NCBI RefSeq assembly: GCF_026262505.1
Contig: NC_067204.1
Span: 19,074,860-19,138,859 of the forward strand
Origin: Trichomonas vaginalis G3
Taxonomy: Eukaryota > Parabasalia > Trichomonadida > Trichomonadidae
Reading direction: 5' to 3'
DNA: 64,000 nucleotides
Both the position numbers and the translations under genes were made by a program. The stretch's first letter is position 1, and every line of letters begins with the position of its first letter. Positions 39,200 through 49,532 of this stretch are shown here, piece after piece. The notes under the pieces were generated by a model. The model saw nothing but the letters and a program-made list of their open reading frames with translations. It was not told the DNA's origin and did not search any database.

Positions 39200-39761
39200 C
39201 TTATTTATTTTTATTAATTTTGTTTGAATATTTAAATTATAAAAAAATTAGTTTTACAAAAATTAATTCAACATTGACCGATAAGTTGTAAGACGTTCAA
39301 GAAATTGATTAACAGTTAAATTTCATATCAAATAAAAATTAAAATTTCTTTAGATCGATTAAATGATACTATCAAAAGCTTTTGACACGGAAATAAAATA
39401 CATAATGGTAGTATTTATGATTTCAAATTATTATGATCGTAGCACATTTTTCTGGGTCCAGGAAATTTGACGGGTCCTGGCGGTTTTTGATTCAATTTTT
39501 TAAGAGACTATTTTGTAGACTATTCAAAATTCCCAAAAAAATCATCATAGGCAATATTTCAAATATAAGTGTTTCTATGGACTAATGTTTTAAATAATAC
39601 CCAGGACCCTCAAGAAAATGTGAGACCAAAAAAAAAATATTCAACATTTGAAGAAAATCCGTTGAGCAACAAAAAGTATACATTGCTTAGCTTATTTTGC
39701 GATTAAAAACTGGATATAATTCCATAAATAAAAAAGATAATTTTTATTGTATTTTATTAAT
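39200..39761. other. Intergenic region between convergent genes
   Basis: No gene. A short GC-rich patch near 39455-39485 has two copies of GGGTCC(A/T)GG, and a poly-A tract follows at 39630. Nothing more is recognised. Confidence 0.45.
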
Positions 39762-41174
39762 TTATTGAGCGAGGCTGTCTGGAACAACACCGATACCATG
39801 AGTGCAGTATCCGATGACGCGAAGCTCATCGCGGTTAAGGATGTTTCTTCCGTCGAAAATGAAAGCTGGCTTCCACATTGTGTTGTAGATACGCTTGTAA
39901 TCGTAAGTTACGAATTCTTTCCACTCTGTCATGATGAGGATTGCGTGAGATCCGTCTGCGCATTCGTAAGGATCGTCGTAGATTTTAACGTGCTTGTCAA
40001 TCTTTTCCTGAGTATTTGCTGGGTTGACTTCTTTGATATCGAAGATCATTTGTTCGTGGAGAACTTGTGGATCGTAAATTGCGACTTGAGCGTTTTCTGC
40101 GAGAAGCATATCGATAACAGAGATAGCAGATGACTCACGAGTATCACCTGTATCAGCCTTGAAGGCAAATCCGAAAACAGCGATCTTCTTATTCTGAAGT
40201 GTGTCAAACATTGTATGGATGACGTCGTTGACGAAGCGGCGGCGCTGCCAGTTGTTGATATCGACAACCGAGTGCCAGTAATCGGCAACTTCCTTGAGAC
40301 CAAGGGATTCGGCGATATATGTCAAGTTAAGGATATCTTTCTGGAAGCAGGAGCCACCGAAGCCGACAGATGCCTTTAAGAACTTAGGGCCTAAGCGGGA
40401 ATCAAGGCCAATGGCGTGGGCGACTTCATTGACATTTGCGCCTGTAAGTTCGCAAATTGCGGAAATTGTATTGATGGAGGAAATTCTCTGTGCAAGGAAT
40501 GCATTGGCTGTAAGCTTGGAGAGTTCTGATGACCAAACATTAACTGTTAAAATTTTCTCTCGTGGAACCCAGTTTGCATAGACATCTGTAAGGAGTCTTG
40601 CAGCTGCTTCGCCATCTGGTGTAAGCTCGTGACCAATGAGGATACGATCTGGGTTATGTAAGTCGGAAATCGCTGTTCCTTCGGCCAAAAACTCTGGATT
40701 TGAAAGAATCTGGAATTTAAGTCCGTTTGTTGAGTTGGAGTTTAAAACTGTCTTGATGGATCTGGAAACACCAACAGGAACTGTAGATTTTTCAACAATA
40801 ATTGTTGAATGCTTGGCATATTTACCAATTATACGAGCTGCTGACTCAACATAGTCAATAAGAGCAGCTCTACCAGCACCAACACCTAAAACCTTTGTTG
40901 GTGTGCCGACAGCAATGAAAATCAAATCTGCGTCAGCAATATTGCTTTCTAAATCTGTGGAGAAGAACAGGTTACGACCTCTAGATATGGCAACAGTCTC
41001 CTCAAGGTGTGGCTCTTTGATTGGCAATGGTCCGTTTTCCCAGGCTTTAATCTTGCGTTCATCAATATCGACGACGGTGACTTTGATGTGAGGGCACTTC
41101 TCTGCAATAACAGCCATTGTTGGGCCGCCAACGTATCCAGCGCCAACGCAAACGATGTGCATAACACCGCTCAT
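39762..41174 (-). CDS. UGDH: UDP-glucose 6-dehydrogenase
   Basis: 470 residues, the usual eukaryotic length. The N-terminal Rossmann motif GAGYVGGPT is at 11-19, followed by V-D-I-D (35-38), EKSTVPVG (128-135), NPEFLAEG (159-166) and the catalytic GFGGSCFQKD with Cys276. The C-terminal UDP-binding domain contains FGFAFKADTGDTRESSAI. It oxidises UDP-glucose to UDP-glucuronate with two NAD+ in the cytosol, supplying glycan synthesis. It is intact and better G/C balanced than the mobile DNA around it, as expected for a well-expressed host gene. The MULE starts 132 bp upstream of its ATG. Confidence 0.97.
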   Translation of the reverse strand: MSGVMHIVCVGAGYVGGPTMAVIAEKCPHIKVTVVDIDERKIKAWENGPLPIKEPHLEETVAISRGRNLFFSTDLESNIADADLIFIAVGTPTKVLGVGAGRAALIDYVESAARIIGKYAKHSTIIVEKSTVPVGVSRSIKTVLNSNSTNGLKFQILSNPEFLAEGTAISDLHNPDRILIGHELTPDGEAAARLLTDVYANWVPREKILTVNVWSSELSKLTANAFLAQRISSINTISAICELTGANVNEVAHAIGLDSRLGPKFLKASVGFGGSCFQKDILNLTYIAESLGLKEVADYWHSVVDINNWQRRRFVNDVIHTMFDTLQNKKIAVFGFAFKADTGDTRESSAISVIDMLLAENAQVAIYDPQVLHEQMIFDIKEVNPANTQEKIDKHVKIYDDPYECADGSHAILIMTEWKEFVTYDYKRIYNTMWKPAFIFDGRNILNRDELRVIGYCTHGIGVVPDSLAQ

Positions 41175-41501
41175 ATTTCTGAAGTTTGTTTAAATTTCGA
41201 TTTTTGTGAGGTTTATATTCTGTTCATCTGACAAAGGTTGTAAAGTCAAGAATTACCGGAAAGCTTTTCTGTAATACATATACAAAATTATAACAACCTG
41301 CCTTTTGAGGGAGGCACAAACTTGCCCAGTGAGGTGAAGTGAAAAGTGACAGGTTTACATGTCAGAAATGTAACGTGTCAGATTTGAAACAAAAAATGGA
41401 TTAATTTATTATTATATGATAGAGAGATTTGGTAAGTTACTATCAAATTTGTAAGTAAGGGAAAAAAAAGTAAGAAAGAAAAAAATTTTTTTAAAAATAA
41501 A

Positions 41502-41815
41502 AAGCCACTCGCTTCGCTCGCGGTTGACAAAAAGAACAAATTCGAAAAATAATTGTATGAAATTACGAAACTAAGCCACTCGCTTCGCTAGCGGCTTAAG
41601 AAAAGAACAGATTCGAAAAAAGATTGTATGAAATTACGAAACTAAGCCGCTCGCTTCGCTAGCGGCTTAAGAAAAGAACAGATTCGAAAAAAGATTGTAT
41701 GAAATTACGAAACTAAGCCGCTCGCTTCGCTAGCGGCTTAAGAAAAGAACAGATTCGAAAAAAGATTGTATGAAATTACGAAACTAAGCCGCTCGCTTCG
41801 CTAGCGGCTTAAGTA
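41502..41815 (+). repeat. Five 71-72-bp units, each with a GC-rich hairpin
   Basis: Units start near 41502, 41573, 41644, 41715 and 41786. Each contains AAGCCGCTCGCTTCGCTAGC followed by GGCTTA, a stem GCCGCT/AGCGGC, then an A-rich spacer with GATTGTATGAAATTACG. The array is only at the left end of the MULE, so it arose or was captured after the ends formed. Confidence 0.9.
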
Positions 41816-41930
41816 AACAACATATTTCAGATTATCGATACTAAAATTTTTTTTATTTTATTACATTTTATTTTTTTTGCATTTTTTTTTAAAGCTTCTT
41901 AACTTAAATCATGGAATGTCTCAAAGACAA

Positions 41931-42225
41931 AAGTAGCATACAGCATGTAAAGCTAAAGAAAGATAATCATAATTAATACCTTAATTTTTAATATTACGCA
42001 TTTTTAGGTGCAAAATTTAAAAACATTCTAATACAATAGCGCAGTTTCCAAAAGTAGCATACAGCATGCAAAGCTAAAGAAAGATAATCATAATTAATAC
42101 CTTAATTTTTAATATTACGCATTTTTAGGTGCAAAATTTAAAAACATTCTAATACAATAGCGCAGTTTCCAAAAGTAGCATACAGCATGTAAAGCTAAAG
42201 AAAGATAATCATAATTAATACCTTT
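41931..42225 (+). repeat. 121-bp tandem units, left subterminal repeat of the MULE
   Basis: AAGTAGCATACAGCATG begins at 41931, 42052 and 42173, an exact 121-bp spacing; the third unit is partial. It is the inverse of the array at 44170-44585. Confidence 0.9.
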
Positions 42226-42393
42226 AAAGTTTAAAATCTTGATTTTTTTTAAAATCAAATATTTATAACTTTAATACATACAGCTTAAACCTTATACTTG
42301 TTTTCTCTTGTGAGAAAGCAATCTTACAAAGCTAACAATCCTAAAAAATAAAGAATTAAAATTTAATAATTTAATCTAAAATTAAAATCAAAA

Positions 42394-43842
42394 TTAAATA
42401 AAATGAGTTCTTTGTAATAATACTTTCAAGGTAGGATATATTTTAGTGGGATCTATTGAGTCATCACTAACAGCATTGAGCAATCTATTGAGCATTGAAA
42501 TACTCTCGATTTTTCTTTGTCTTTTTACATCAATTTCTGCGTTAGTTGCTTTTTCCATGATCCTAATGACACGGTCATCTGCTGGATTTTGATCAATTTT
42601 GAGTTTGATAACGAAAGATGATATCACTTTTGTATAAATTTCTATAATAACATCATCAATTCTGAGATTTTTTCGATCAGGAAAATAGTCATGTTTGAGT
42701 GTTCTAAAATGAGCTTCGGCAATATTGTTAGTTGCGTCGCCTTCACGCCTGTCACGAGCAATCCATCTTGATATGTTGTAACGCCATTGTCTGTTAAAGT
42801 ATTGAGATGCTGTTGGATCTGTGTCGAGCAACTCCAGAACTTGATCATAGGCAGCATTTGCTTCTTCCTCATGTTCTGCATCTAATTTGAAGACTAAATC
42901 CTTCATCAAATTATAGAATTGTTCAAATTTTTCTTGAGAAGAAAACTTATTTGATTTGCGAAGAATTGCACGAAGAACATGTACTCCGCACCAAAGTATT
43001 TGAGCTTGTGGAATGCTTTCTTCTATTGCTTGAGCTATCTGTGGAGCACAGTCCATGCTAATGTATTCTGGCTCAATTGTTACCCATCTGAGATAGGCGC
43101 ACACGCAAACTTGAATGTTTTGATAAGTGTCTGGTTGACAAAAGAAATATAAAAAAGGGAAAATGTGAAAATCTTTGATTTTGCCAGTAAATGCATACAA
43201 TGGAATGTTTGATCGCAACAATTTATAGGTGCTGTCTATATGAAATGTCTTGATACTATGCGCATAAGCTTTGCCTTCAAAAGGCGCGTAATAGAAACAC
43301 ATATTATTGTCTGAGACTTCAAATGCAATGAGATCATCTGGAGATTCTTCTTGTACTGTCTGAACAAAGATTTGCAATGACACAACATCGTCAGGAGAAT
43401 ATCTAGTTTGAAGAGCATGTATTCTCTCTGCAAATCGTTTGATTGCACGTGGTTTTTGAGCGTACATCTCTGGAATGGACGGACCTGTAAGAGGAATTTC
43501 AAGATCTTTGAATGCATTTAGCTGTGCTATCGCTCTTTGATTGTCATCTGTTTGGAAGTAATGTTCTAAATATTTGCGATAAAAGACAGACGAATATTGA
43601 CTTTTGTCATTTGGGGCGGAATGATCATGTTCTTCAACTATTTTGATTAGTTTGTATTTATTTTGATCCAAGATTGCAACATTAAAATGTGCAGGACATT
43701 TTGGATATTTGCAGTGGAATGAAATCTGAGATCTTTCTTTCCTGACACGTTCACCATATCCATACTGTGCTTGTATTTCTTGTTTAACTCCAAATTTACA
43801 AAGATCCATAACAGTAAAGATAGTTTCTTCTTCTAATTCCAT
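42394..43842 (-). CDS. MULE transposase
   Basis: 482 residues, intact. The N-terminus has a FAR1/FLYWCH-like zinc-binding pattern (C-K-Y-P-K-C near 50, then E-H-D-H near 72). The DDE core shows H-I-D-S-T-Y-K (first Asp, near 208), S-M-D-C-A (second Asp, near 260) followed by C-x-V-H, and N-N-I-A-E-A-H-F-R-x-L-K (Glu, near 388), the Mutator signature. It acts in the nucleus on the terminal repeats of its element. It is related at the C-terminus to the fragment at 3571-3885. All catalytic residues are present. Confidence 0.92.
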   Translation of the reverse strand: MELEEETIFTVMDLCKFGVKQEIQAQYGYGERVRKERSQISFHCKYPKCPAHFNVAILDQNKYKLIKIVEEHDHSAPNDKSQYSSVFYRKYLEHYFQTDDNQRAIAQLNAFKDLEIPLTGPSIPEMYAQKPRAIKRFAERIHALQTRYSPDDVVSLQIFVQTVQEESPDDLIAFEVSDNNMCFYYAPFEGKAYAHSIKTFHIDSTYKLLRSNIPLYAFTGKIKDFHIFPFLYFFCQPDTYQNIQVCVCAYLRWVTIEPEYISMDCAPQIAQAIEESIPQAQILWCGVHVLRAILRKSNKFSSQEKFEQFYNLMKDLVFKLDAEHEEEANAAYDQVLELLDTDPTASQYFNRQWRYNISRWIARDRREGDATNNIAEAHFRTLKHDYFPDRKNLRIDDVIIEIYTKVISSFVIKLKIDQNPADDRVIRIMEKATNAEIDVKRQRKIESISMLNRLLNAVSDDSIDPTKIYPTLKVLLQRTHFI

Positions 43843-44169
43843 TTGAAATTGAAATGAAAATTAAAAATTCAGAAATTTGAATAGATTTGGTCTGTAATTA
43901 AATGAGAATAGCAGTTTGTTCGTCATTGTTTGAGGCAAGAGTATTATAGGAATATTATATGATGGATTTGAGTTGCATATAAAGAGTGCAAAAGGATAAA
44001 GAGAGAAATTTTGTTAGATTAAATTATTAAATTTTAATTCTTTATTTTTTAGGATTGTTAGCTTTGTAAGATTGCTTTCTCACAAGAGAAAACAAGTATA
44101 AGGTTTAAGCTGTATGTATTAAAGTTATAAATATTTGATTTTAAAAAAAATCAAGATTTTAAACTTTAA

Positions 44170-44585
44170 AGGTATTAATTATGATTATCTTTCTTTAGCT
44201 TTACATGCTGTATGCTACTTTTGGAAGCTGCTCTATTGTATTAGAATGTTTTTAAATTTCGCACCTAAAAATGCGTAATATTAAAAATTAAGGTATTAAT
44301 TATGATTATCTTTCTTTAGCTTTGCATGCTGTATGCTACTTTTGGAAACTGCGCTATTGTATTAGAATGTTTTTAAATTTCGCACCTAAAAATGCGTAAT
44401 ATTAAAAATTAAGGTATTAATTATGATTATCTTTCTTTAGCTTTACATGCTGTATGCTACTTTTGGAAACTGCGCTATTGTATTAGAATGTTTTTAAATT
44501 TCGCACCTAAAAATGCGTAATATTAAAAATTAAGGTATTAATTATGATTATCTTTCTTTAGCTTTACATGCTGTATGCTACTTTT
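44170..44585 (-). repeat. 121-bp tandem units, right subterminal repeat of the MULE
   Basis: TATGCTACTT marks unit ends at 44211, 44332, 44453 and 44574: four units at an exact 121-bp period, one more than on the left. Confidence 0.9.
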
Positions 44586-44725
44586 GTCTTTGAGACATTC
44601 CATGATTTAAGTTAAGAAGCTAAATTCTGAAGTTTACATGATCCTCTCGTGTGCACCCTTAAAAAATGCAAAAAAAATTGAATACTTTACTGGCAGGGCA
44701 AATTTGTCGCCGCCCCCTGCCTTTT

Positions 44726-45515
44726 ACGTTTGGAAAAACGCACTATAGTTATAACAGGTTTTCTCAATTACAAAGGTTGCTATCCTGATATTAGTTTCGT
44801 TCATGAACGACATCCTGCATATACCTATAAATAATTATGTTTATACTAAAAAACACATATTTTCTAATAAATTTGGATTTTCTAATTCGATCTTGGAGTC
44901 TTTTTTTAATATGAACATGCTAAATCTGCGATTCATATTTTGTAAAGTGCTCATAAAACCTTCCTATATGCTCAAATAATATCATTATAAGTTTATTTTA
45001 AAATTCTCAATTTTTCAACAATGACATTTTGTATTTGTTTAATTTGATTTTGGAGATTCCCGCCATTGTTTCTCCAAAAGGAATTCCTATATATTAAAAA
45101 TGAAATAGTTGTAATAGTAATAAAGTAGATGGAATTGAGGGAAGAATCAAAGCCTTTCCCGCCAATATACAAAAGTTCAAAAATCTAATAGTCGACTTCA
45201 GTTGAAATAACTGCTGACTCTCCACTTGTTGGAATGCTATGCAGTTTTTGATCTGACCAATAATAGTGCTCCTCCATCCATATAAGTGGATGATATCAGT
45301 AGCCATACAAAGACTATTAATTGCTCAGCCAATTATTATTTTAATCTTTGGAAACTCAATATTATATAAAAAAATATGTCCCAATTTTTTAGAAGTATGC
45401 AAAATTGATAAAAATTTGAGGGATGGTACGAATAAATCGTTTTATTTATTTTTTTCTAATGAAATTTATCTTCAAAAATACCAGTAAAAATATGGGAAAA
45501 TGTCATGTAGGAACA
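44726..45515. other. Intergenic region
   Basis: No gene or repeat recognised between the MULE target duplication and the ankyrin gene. The small frames here are AT-rich and lack coding features. Confidence 0.45.
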
Positions 45516-47018
45516 TCATATTGTTGCACCATGTGAAATCAGAAGTTCGGCTGTTTCTTTATAATCATGATCTCTTGCATAATGAAGAGGTGTTTCTCCA
45601 TTTTTGTTTTTTTCATTGATATTTGCACCATGTGATATCAGAACTTCAGCTGTTTCTTTACTATTATTGCATGCTGCCATATGAAGAGGTGTTTCTCCAT
45701 TTTTGTCTTTTACATTGATATTTGCACCATGTAAAATTAGTAGTTCGGCCGTTTCTTTATAATTATTTTGTGCAGCATAATGAAGAGCAGTTTTTCCTTT
45801 TTTGGTTTTTTCATTGATATTTATACCATTTGATATCAGAACTTCAGCTGTTTCTTTACTATTAAAACTTACTGCTTTATGAAAAGCGGTTTCTCCATAT
45901 GCATCGTTTTCATTGATATTTATACCATACAAAATAAGCAATTCAGCTGTTTCTTTACTATTATTTTGTGCTGCAAGGTGAAGAGCGGTTTGTCCATATT
46001 TATCTTTTTCATTGATATTTGCACCATGTGAAATAAGAAGTTCAGCAATTTCTTTGCTATTATAAATTGCTGCAAGATGAAGTGCGGTATTTCCAAATTT
46101 ATCTTTTCCATTGATATTTACACCAAGGGAAAGGAAATATTCCCAAAGGGATGGAATATTGAAACATGCTGAAAAAACAAAGCATTGGTTAACATCATTT
46201 GTTAGATCGAAATAAACTAAAAAGGATTCAAGATTTTTATACCATCCACAATATATTAAATTGATCTCCATATTGTATTCATTCATCAAGAATGTAACAA
46301 AATCAATATTATGTGAAATAATTGCATATTCCATGCATACATAACCTGGTTTTTGATATTTCAAACATTCACTCATGATCTCTTGATTTCTTCCTAGGAA
46401 TGATAATTTGAGACACATTTGAGTTATTTCTGAGTTAAATTTTGTTCTTAATAACTTGAAACAATCAACTGCTCCATGATAACAACATAATTCAAGTAAT
46501 GAATATCTCTCGTAAGAATTTGGATATAGACTGATTTTGAGCTCTTGATTTTTATTAAATCCATCTCTTTCGGTGAATTGAATGAATGTTTTTAGGTCAT
46601 TATACATAATTGCTCTGTATATCGTATCTTCTTTATGAATATCCAAATTTTCAGTATTAATTTTTTCGAAATTTTCATATTTGTTTAATTTGATTCCATA
46701 TTCTTTATAAAACAGGAAGTTTGAAGTAATGGAAATATGGGTTACCTCTTTGATATGATAATCATCATATATGAGTTTCGCAAGAGATAAATATGATTTT
46801 GTATAGCGATTGTTAGTCGGAATAATGGATAAAATGTCTCTCATAATATTGTCTGGGCGCTTTTTATTTGAATCAATCAATTCTGTTTTGATCATTTTGT
46901 AAATCTCGTTTAAGTCTTCTTCTTTGTCCGTTTTTAACTGATATAGTGCAGTATATGAATCTATGTAGTACTTATAGGTGTTTCGCAGTTCACTGTATTT
47001 ATTTGGATGATCAGACAT
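45516..47018 (-). CDS. Ankyrin-repeat protein, trichomonad type
   Basis: 500 residues. The N-terminal 280 form the DUF3447-like region typical of the large trichomonad ankyrin family (L-L-E-L-C-C-Y-H-G-A-V near 175, C-M-E-Y-A-I-I-S-H-N-I-D-F near 230). It is followed by about seven 33-residue ankyrin repeats from 300 to the end, with units such as G-x-T-A-L-H-x-A-A and L-L-I-S-H-G-A-N-I-N-E-K. No other domain or membrane helix. These act as protein-binding scaffolds; the partner is unknown. The repeats are very similar at the DNA level, suggesting recent expansion. Confidence 0.93.
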   Translation of the reverse strand: MSDHPNKYSELRNTYKYYIDSYTALYQLKTDKEEDLNEIYKMIKTELIDSNKKRPDNIMRDILSIIPTNNRYTKSYLSLAKLIYDDYHIKEVTHISITSNFLFYKEYGIKLNKYENFEKINTENLDIHKEDTIYRAIMYNDLKTFIQFTERDGFNKNQELKISLYPNSYERYSLLELCCYHGAVDCFKLLRTKFNSEITQMCLKLSFLGRNQEIMSECLKYQKPGYVCMEYAIISHNIDFVTFLMNEYNMEINLIYCGWYKNLESFLVYFDLTNDVNQCFVFSACFNIPSLWEYFLSLGVNINGKDKFGNTALHLAAIYNSKEIAELLISHGANINEKDKYGQTALHLAAQNNSKETAELLILYGININENDAYGETAFHKAVSFNSKETAEVLISNGININEKTKKGKTALHYAAQNNYKETAELLILHGANINVKDKNGETPLHMAACNNSKETAEVLISHGANINEKNKNGETPLHYARDHDYKETAELLISHGATI

Positions 47019-47886
47019 TAAATTTTGTCAAATTTTTTAATATACATTTTACAATAAAAAATATCCTTTGAAATCCATTATGAGAAATAAATGCTATGCA
47101 ATACATGTGGAAAACAATGACCACAAAGATTTCGAATTTAATTTAAGAATTTTAGATTAAGATCATAGATATAAACTGACACAAAAACAATAAGGATGCC
47201 TAAAATAATATGATTTTTATACAGAAGCTTATATTATTATAGATTATAAAAATTTATCATGTTTCTTTTTGTTCGAATGAGTGGAATAAAGTTTTGAGAT
47301 CAATGGAATGATGGTAAAAACATACTCTGGCTCTATTATCAAAAAAATAAATTTGATATAATTTCAGATCTCAGGAAGCTTTGTATATTTCCTCACCAAA
47401 TCCCTTACATTTGCTAACAAATAAAACAAGTTCAAATTGAGGAAGTCCTTTATATTGGACCAAACACCAATTAATATCCATATATTTGGCAGTTATAGAT
47501 TGCTTTATCAACAGGATTTAAAAATTTATTTAAATAACATTGATTATCTGACCAATCTCTGTTGTTCTATCAGGTTAGCAGATCTGTTCTATGTTTGGAA
47601 ATAACTTACCTGAACTATCACAATCTTCAAATAGAACGAATTTTCTTCTTGTTGGGAATAATCATGCACAATCTTTGAGTTGAGATAAATTCTCATTGTT
47701 TCTCGATTCGAGGATCACCTTTTTATCCTGACCTCTTTAATCACAAAATGTGACTCGAAAAACCTATATATAAATGCATCATTTGGATCAACAAATAGTG
47801 TCTGTATTTATGATCTGTTTCATTCTGAAGATAAAGATAAAAAAAGTTCTAAAAATTGATTTTATAAAGAATTTGATATTTACACT
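47019..47886. other. Intergenic region, possibly decayed coding DNA
   Basis: No open gene. Between about 47330 and 47720 the base composition is less AT-biased and no long frame is open, which could be an old pseudogene. No family is recognised. Confidence 0.35.
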
Positions 47887-49395
47887 CTATTTTCTAACAA
47901 TATCTTGTGAATGAATTCTCCCTGATCTCATTTCACTTACAATATTGAAATGTGGAATTATTTTGACTTCGATAAATTCTCTTGTCTTTTCGAAATCATT
48001 TTGAAGCATAATTCCACCACAAATAATTCTCAAATGCTTGGAATCTTTCAATCCAAGCTTCTTTGCAACAGAATCGATTGAAGATTTGCTTCCAATCGAT
48101 TGAATTAATATGCATTCTTCTGTTTCATGAATTCTAGCAATAACTTGCTCAACAATGCCGAGTTTTATAAGTGCAGCACCGATTAGCTTGCATTTCGTAA
48201 GCATTTCGTCTTTTATAACAGGAGGAGGGACCAAATTATTTCCAATCAAATTTTTAATTTTGATATCTAAATTTGGATCAGGTGTTAAGTCCATGGAACT
48301 GGATTGCATTGAAATCTTCATAACTTCAATTGCTTTGACTATATCCATCTTCTGTGCAACATCAATAGGAATGGCAAATAAAGATTTTTGCCAAAAAGTG
48401 ACAACTTTATCGTAACCATAAAGTTTGTAAAGTTTTCCAGCGATACTTTCAAAGCAATCGCCTGGAAGTTTCTCGACATCGAATGGGCCAATGAAGCAAC
48501 TTGGAAAATTGAAGTGTTCGCCTATAACTCCGAACAATTTATTTGATACTGCGATTCTGATCTGTTTATTGACGAAATAGTTCTTCTTTCCTACTAAAGA
48601 ACTTATTATTGAATTAGTAATTACAACTTCTAGTATAGCATCGCCAATTCTTTCTGATGTATTATGATTTTTAACGAAAGATGGGATAAACTCTAAAGAA
48701 AAGCATTCGACTAGATGAGGAAAGTTATTTTGATCTATTTCAAATGTTGAAAGTAAAGGAATAATCTTGGATAATGCATTTAAATACGATCTAAAATAAG
48801 AAATAAATTTAATCATTGAAAATGCAGGTGAAAATAATTCATCTTTGTTAAGACTGATCTTTGGAAAGATTGAGTTTTGTGTAAATTTGATTCCTGAAAC
48901 GTCTAAATATTGTTGTAAAAGTGTCTCTATTTCTCTCTCAGTTTCTGGTGTGAAATTGTGTTCTATTTCAACTAGACGATGTAAATCGACGCTTTGTTGA
49001 TAAACTTCACGAGAATGAGTGTTTGGATTTTCTGGATACTTATATATCAATAAAGGATCAATGTTGGACTTTTTAAGTATGGTTGTAAAAAGAATCATAA
49101 AGTTTGTTTCATTTTTTGCTGTTTCAATATCAAATTCAGTAGATAATGTAGGAATTAAGTAAAAATTCTTTGGTAAATTAATGCCCATATCGTTACATAT
49201 TTGGTTTGATATTGTGTCTAGCTTTCGCGATTGTAAGAATGAAATTTTATCATTTTTGATAAACTTGATGTCGAATCTGCCCCATGTTTCTTTATCCATG
49301 TTATTCATATGCTTATTTAGTAATGGTAATGGTGATATAAAAAGACCAAAAATACAACTATCGAGCTCTAACGAATAAACAAAAGAATTAGCCAT
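47887..49395 (-). CDS. RNase III-domain protein, Dicer-like candidate
   Basis: 502 residues from ATG 49395; the frame extends 7 codons further to a TTG, which was not used as the start. The RNase III signature is divergent but complete: S-E-R-I-G-D-A-I-L-E with E258 and D262, and L-P-G-D-C-F-E-S-I-A-G with D313 and E316. These correspond to the four metal-binding acids of RNase III. The roughly 250 residues before it are unrecognised. The C-terminus (about 400-495) has a small alpha/beta region and no clear double-stranded RNA-binding motif. RNase III enzymes cut double-stranded RNA. A reduced Dicer or an rRNA-processing enzyme are both possible. It is divergent from 49533, with 137 bp between the starts. 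Confidence 0.7.
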   Translation of the reverse strand: MANSFVYSLELDSCIFGLFISPLPLLNKHMNNMDKETWGRFDIKFIKNDKISFLQSRKLDTISNQICNDMGINLPKNFYLIPTLSTEFDIETAKNETNFMILFTTILKKSNIDPLLIYKYPENPNTHSREVYQQSVDLHRLVEIEHNFTPETEREIETLLQQYLDVSGIKFTQNSIFPKISLNKDELFSPAFSMIKFISYFRSYLNALSKIIPLLSTFEIDQNNFPHLVECFSLEFIPSFVKNHNTSERIGDAILEVVITNSIISSLVGKKNYFVNKQIRIAVSNKLFGVIGEHFNFPSCFIGPFDVEKLPGDCFESIAGKLYKLYGYDKVVTFWQKSLFAIPIDVAQKMDIVKAIEVMKISMQSSSMDLTPDPNLDIKIKNLIGNNLVPPPVIKDEMLTKCKLIGAALIKLGIVEQVIARIHETEECILIQSIGSKSSIDSVAKKLGLKDSKHLRIICGGIMLQNDFEKTREFIEVKIIPHFNIVSEMRSGRIHSQDIVRK

Positions 49396-49492
49396 GAAGA
49401 TTTTTGATCTATTCAAATTAATTTTTTACATTAATCTTGAAGATCTAAAATAGAAGAGTGCAACTGCTTTAGAGCAAATTGAGTTTATATTC

Positions 49493-49503
49493 TGTCACTT
49501 TTT
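49493..49503 (+). promoter_or_regulatory. TGTCACTTTTT promoter-motif candidate
   Basis: The 11-mer lies 30 nt before the ATG at 49533. The same motif occurs 21 nt upstream of the coiled-coil gene (59724-59734, minus strand) and inside the MULE terminus near 3384. A core-promoter role is inferred from position. Confidence 0.35.
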
Positions 49504-49532
49504 AGGATTACGTTTAAAAAAGAAGAAATTAA

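Larger units (their letters stand above)
41307..44715 (-). mobile_element. Complete MULE with target-site duplication
   Basis: The ends GAGGGAGGCACAAACTTGCCC and its approximate inverse (GGGCAAATTTGTCGCCGCCC at the right) are flanked by the 10-bp direct duplication CCTGCCTTTT at 41297-41306 and 44716-44725. Mutator-like elements make 9-11-bp duplications. The element has an intact transposase (42394-43842), an array of 71-bp hairpin units at the left only, and long subterminal inverted repeats carrying 121-bp tandem units. It inserted between the UGDH promoter and an ankyrin gene. It may still be active. Confidence 0.92.

Noticed and set aside
39747-41231. Frames opposite the UGDH gene
   Set aside because: The UGDH frame explains the region fully; the others are shadows.
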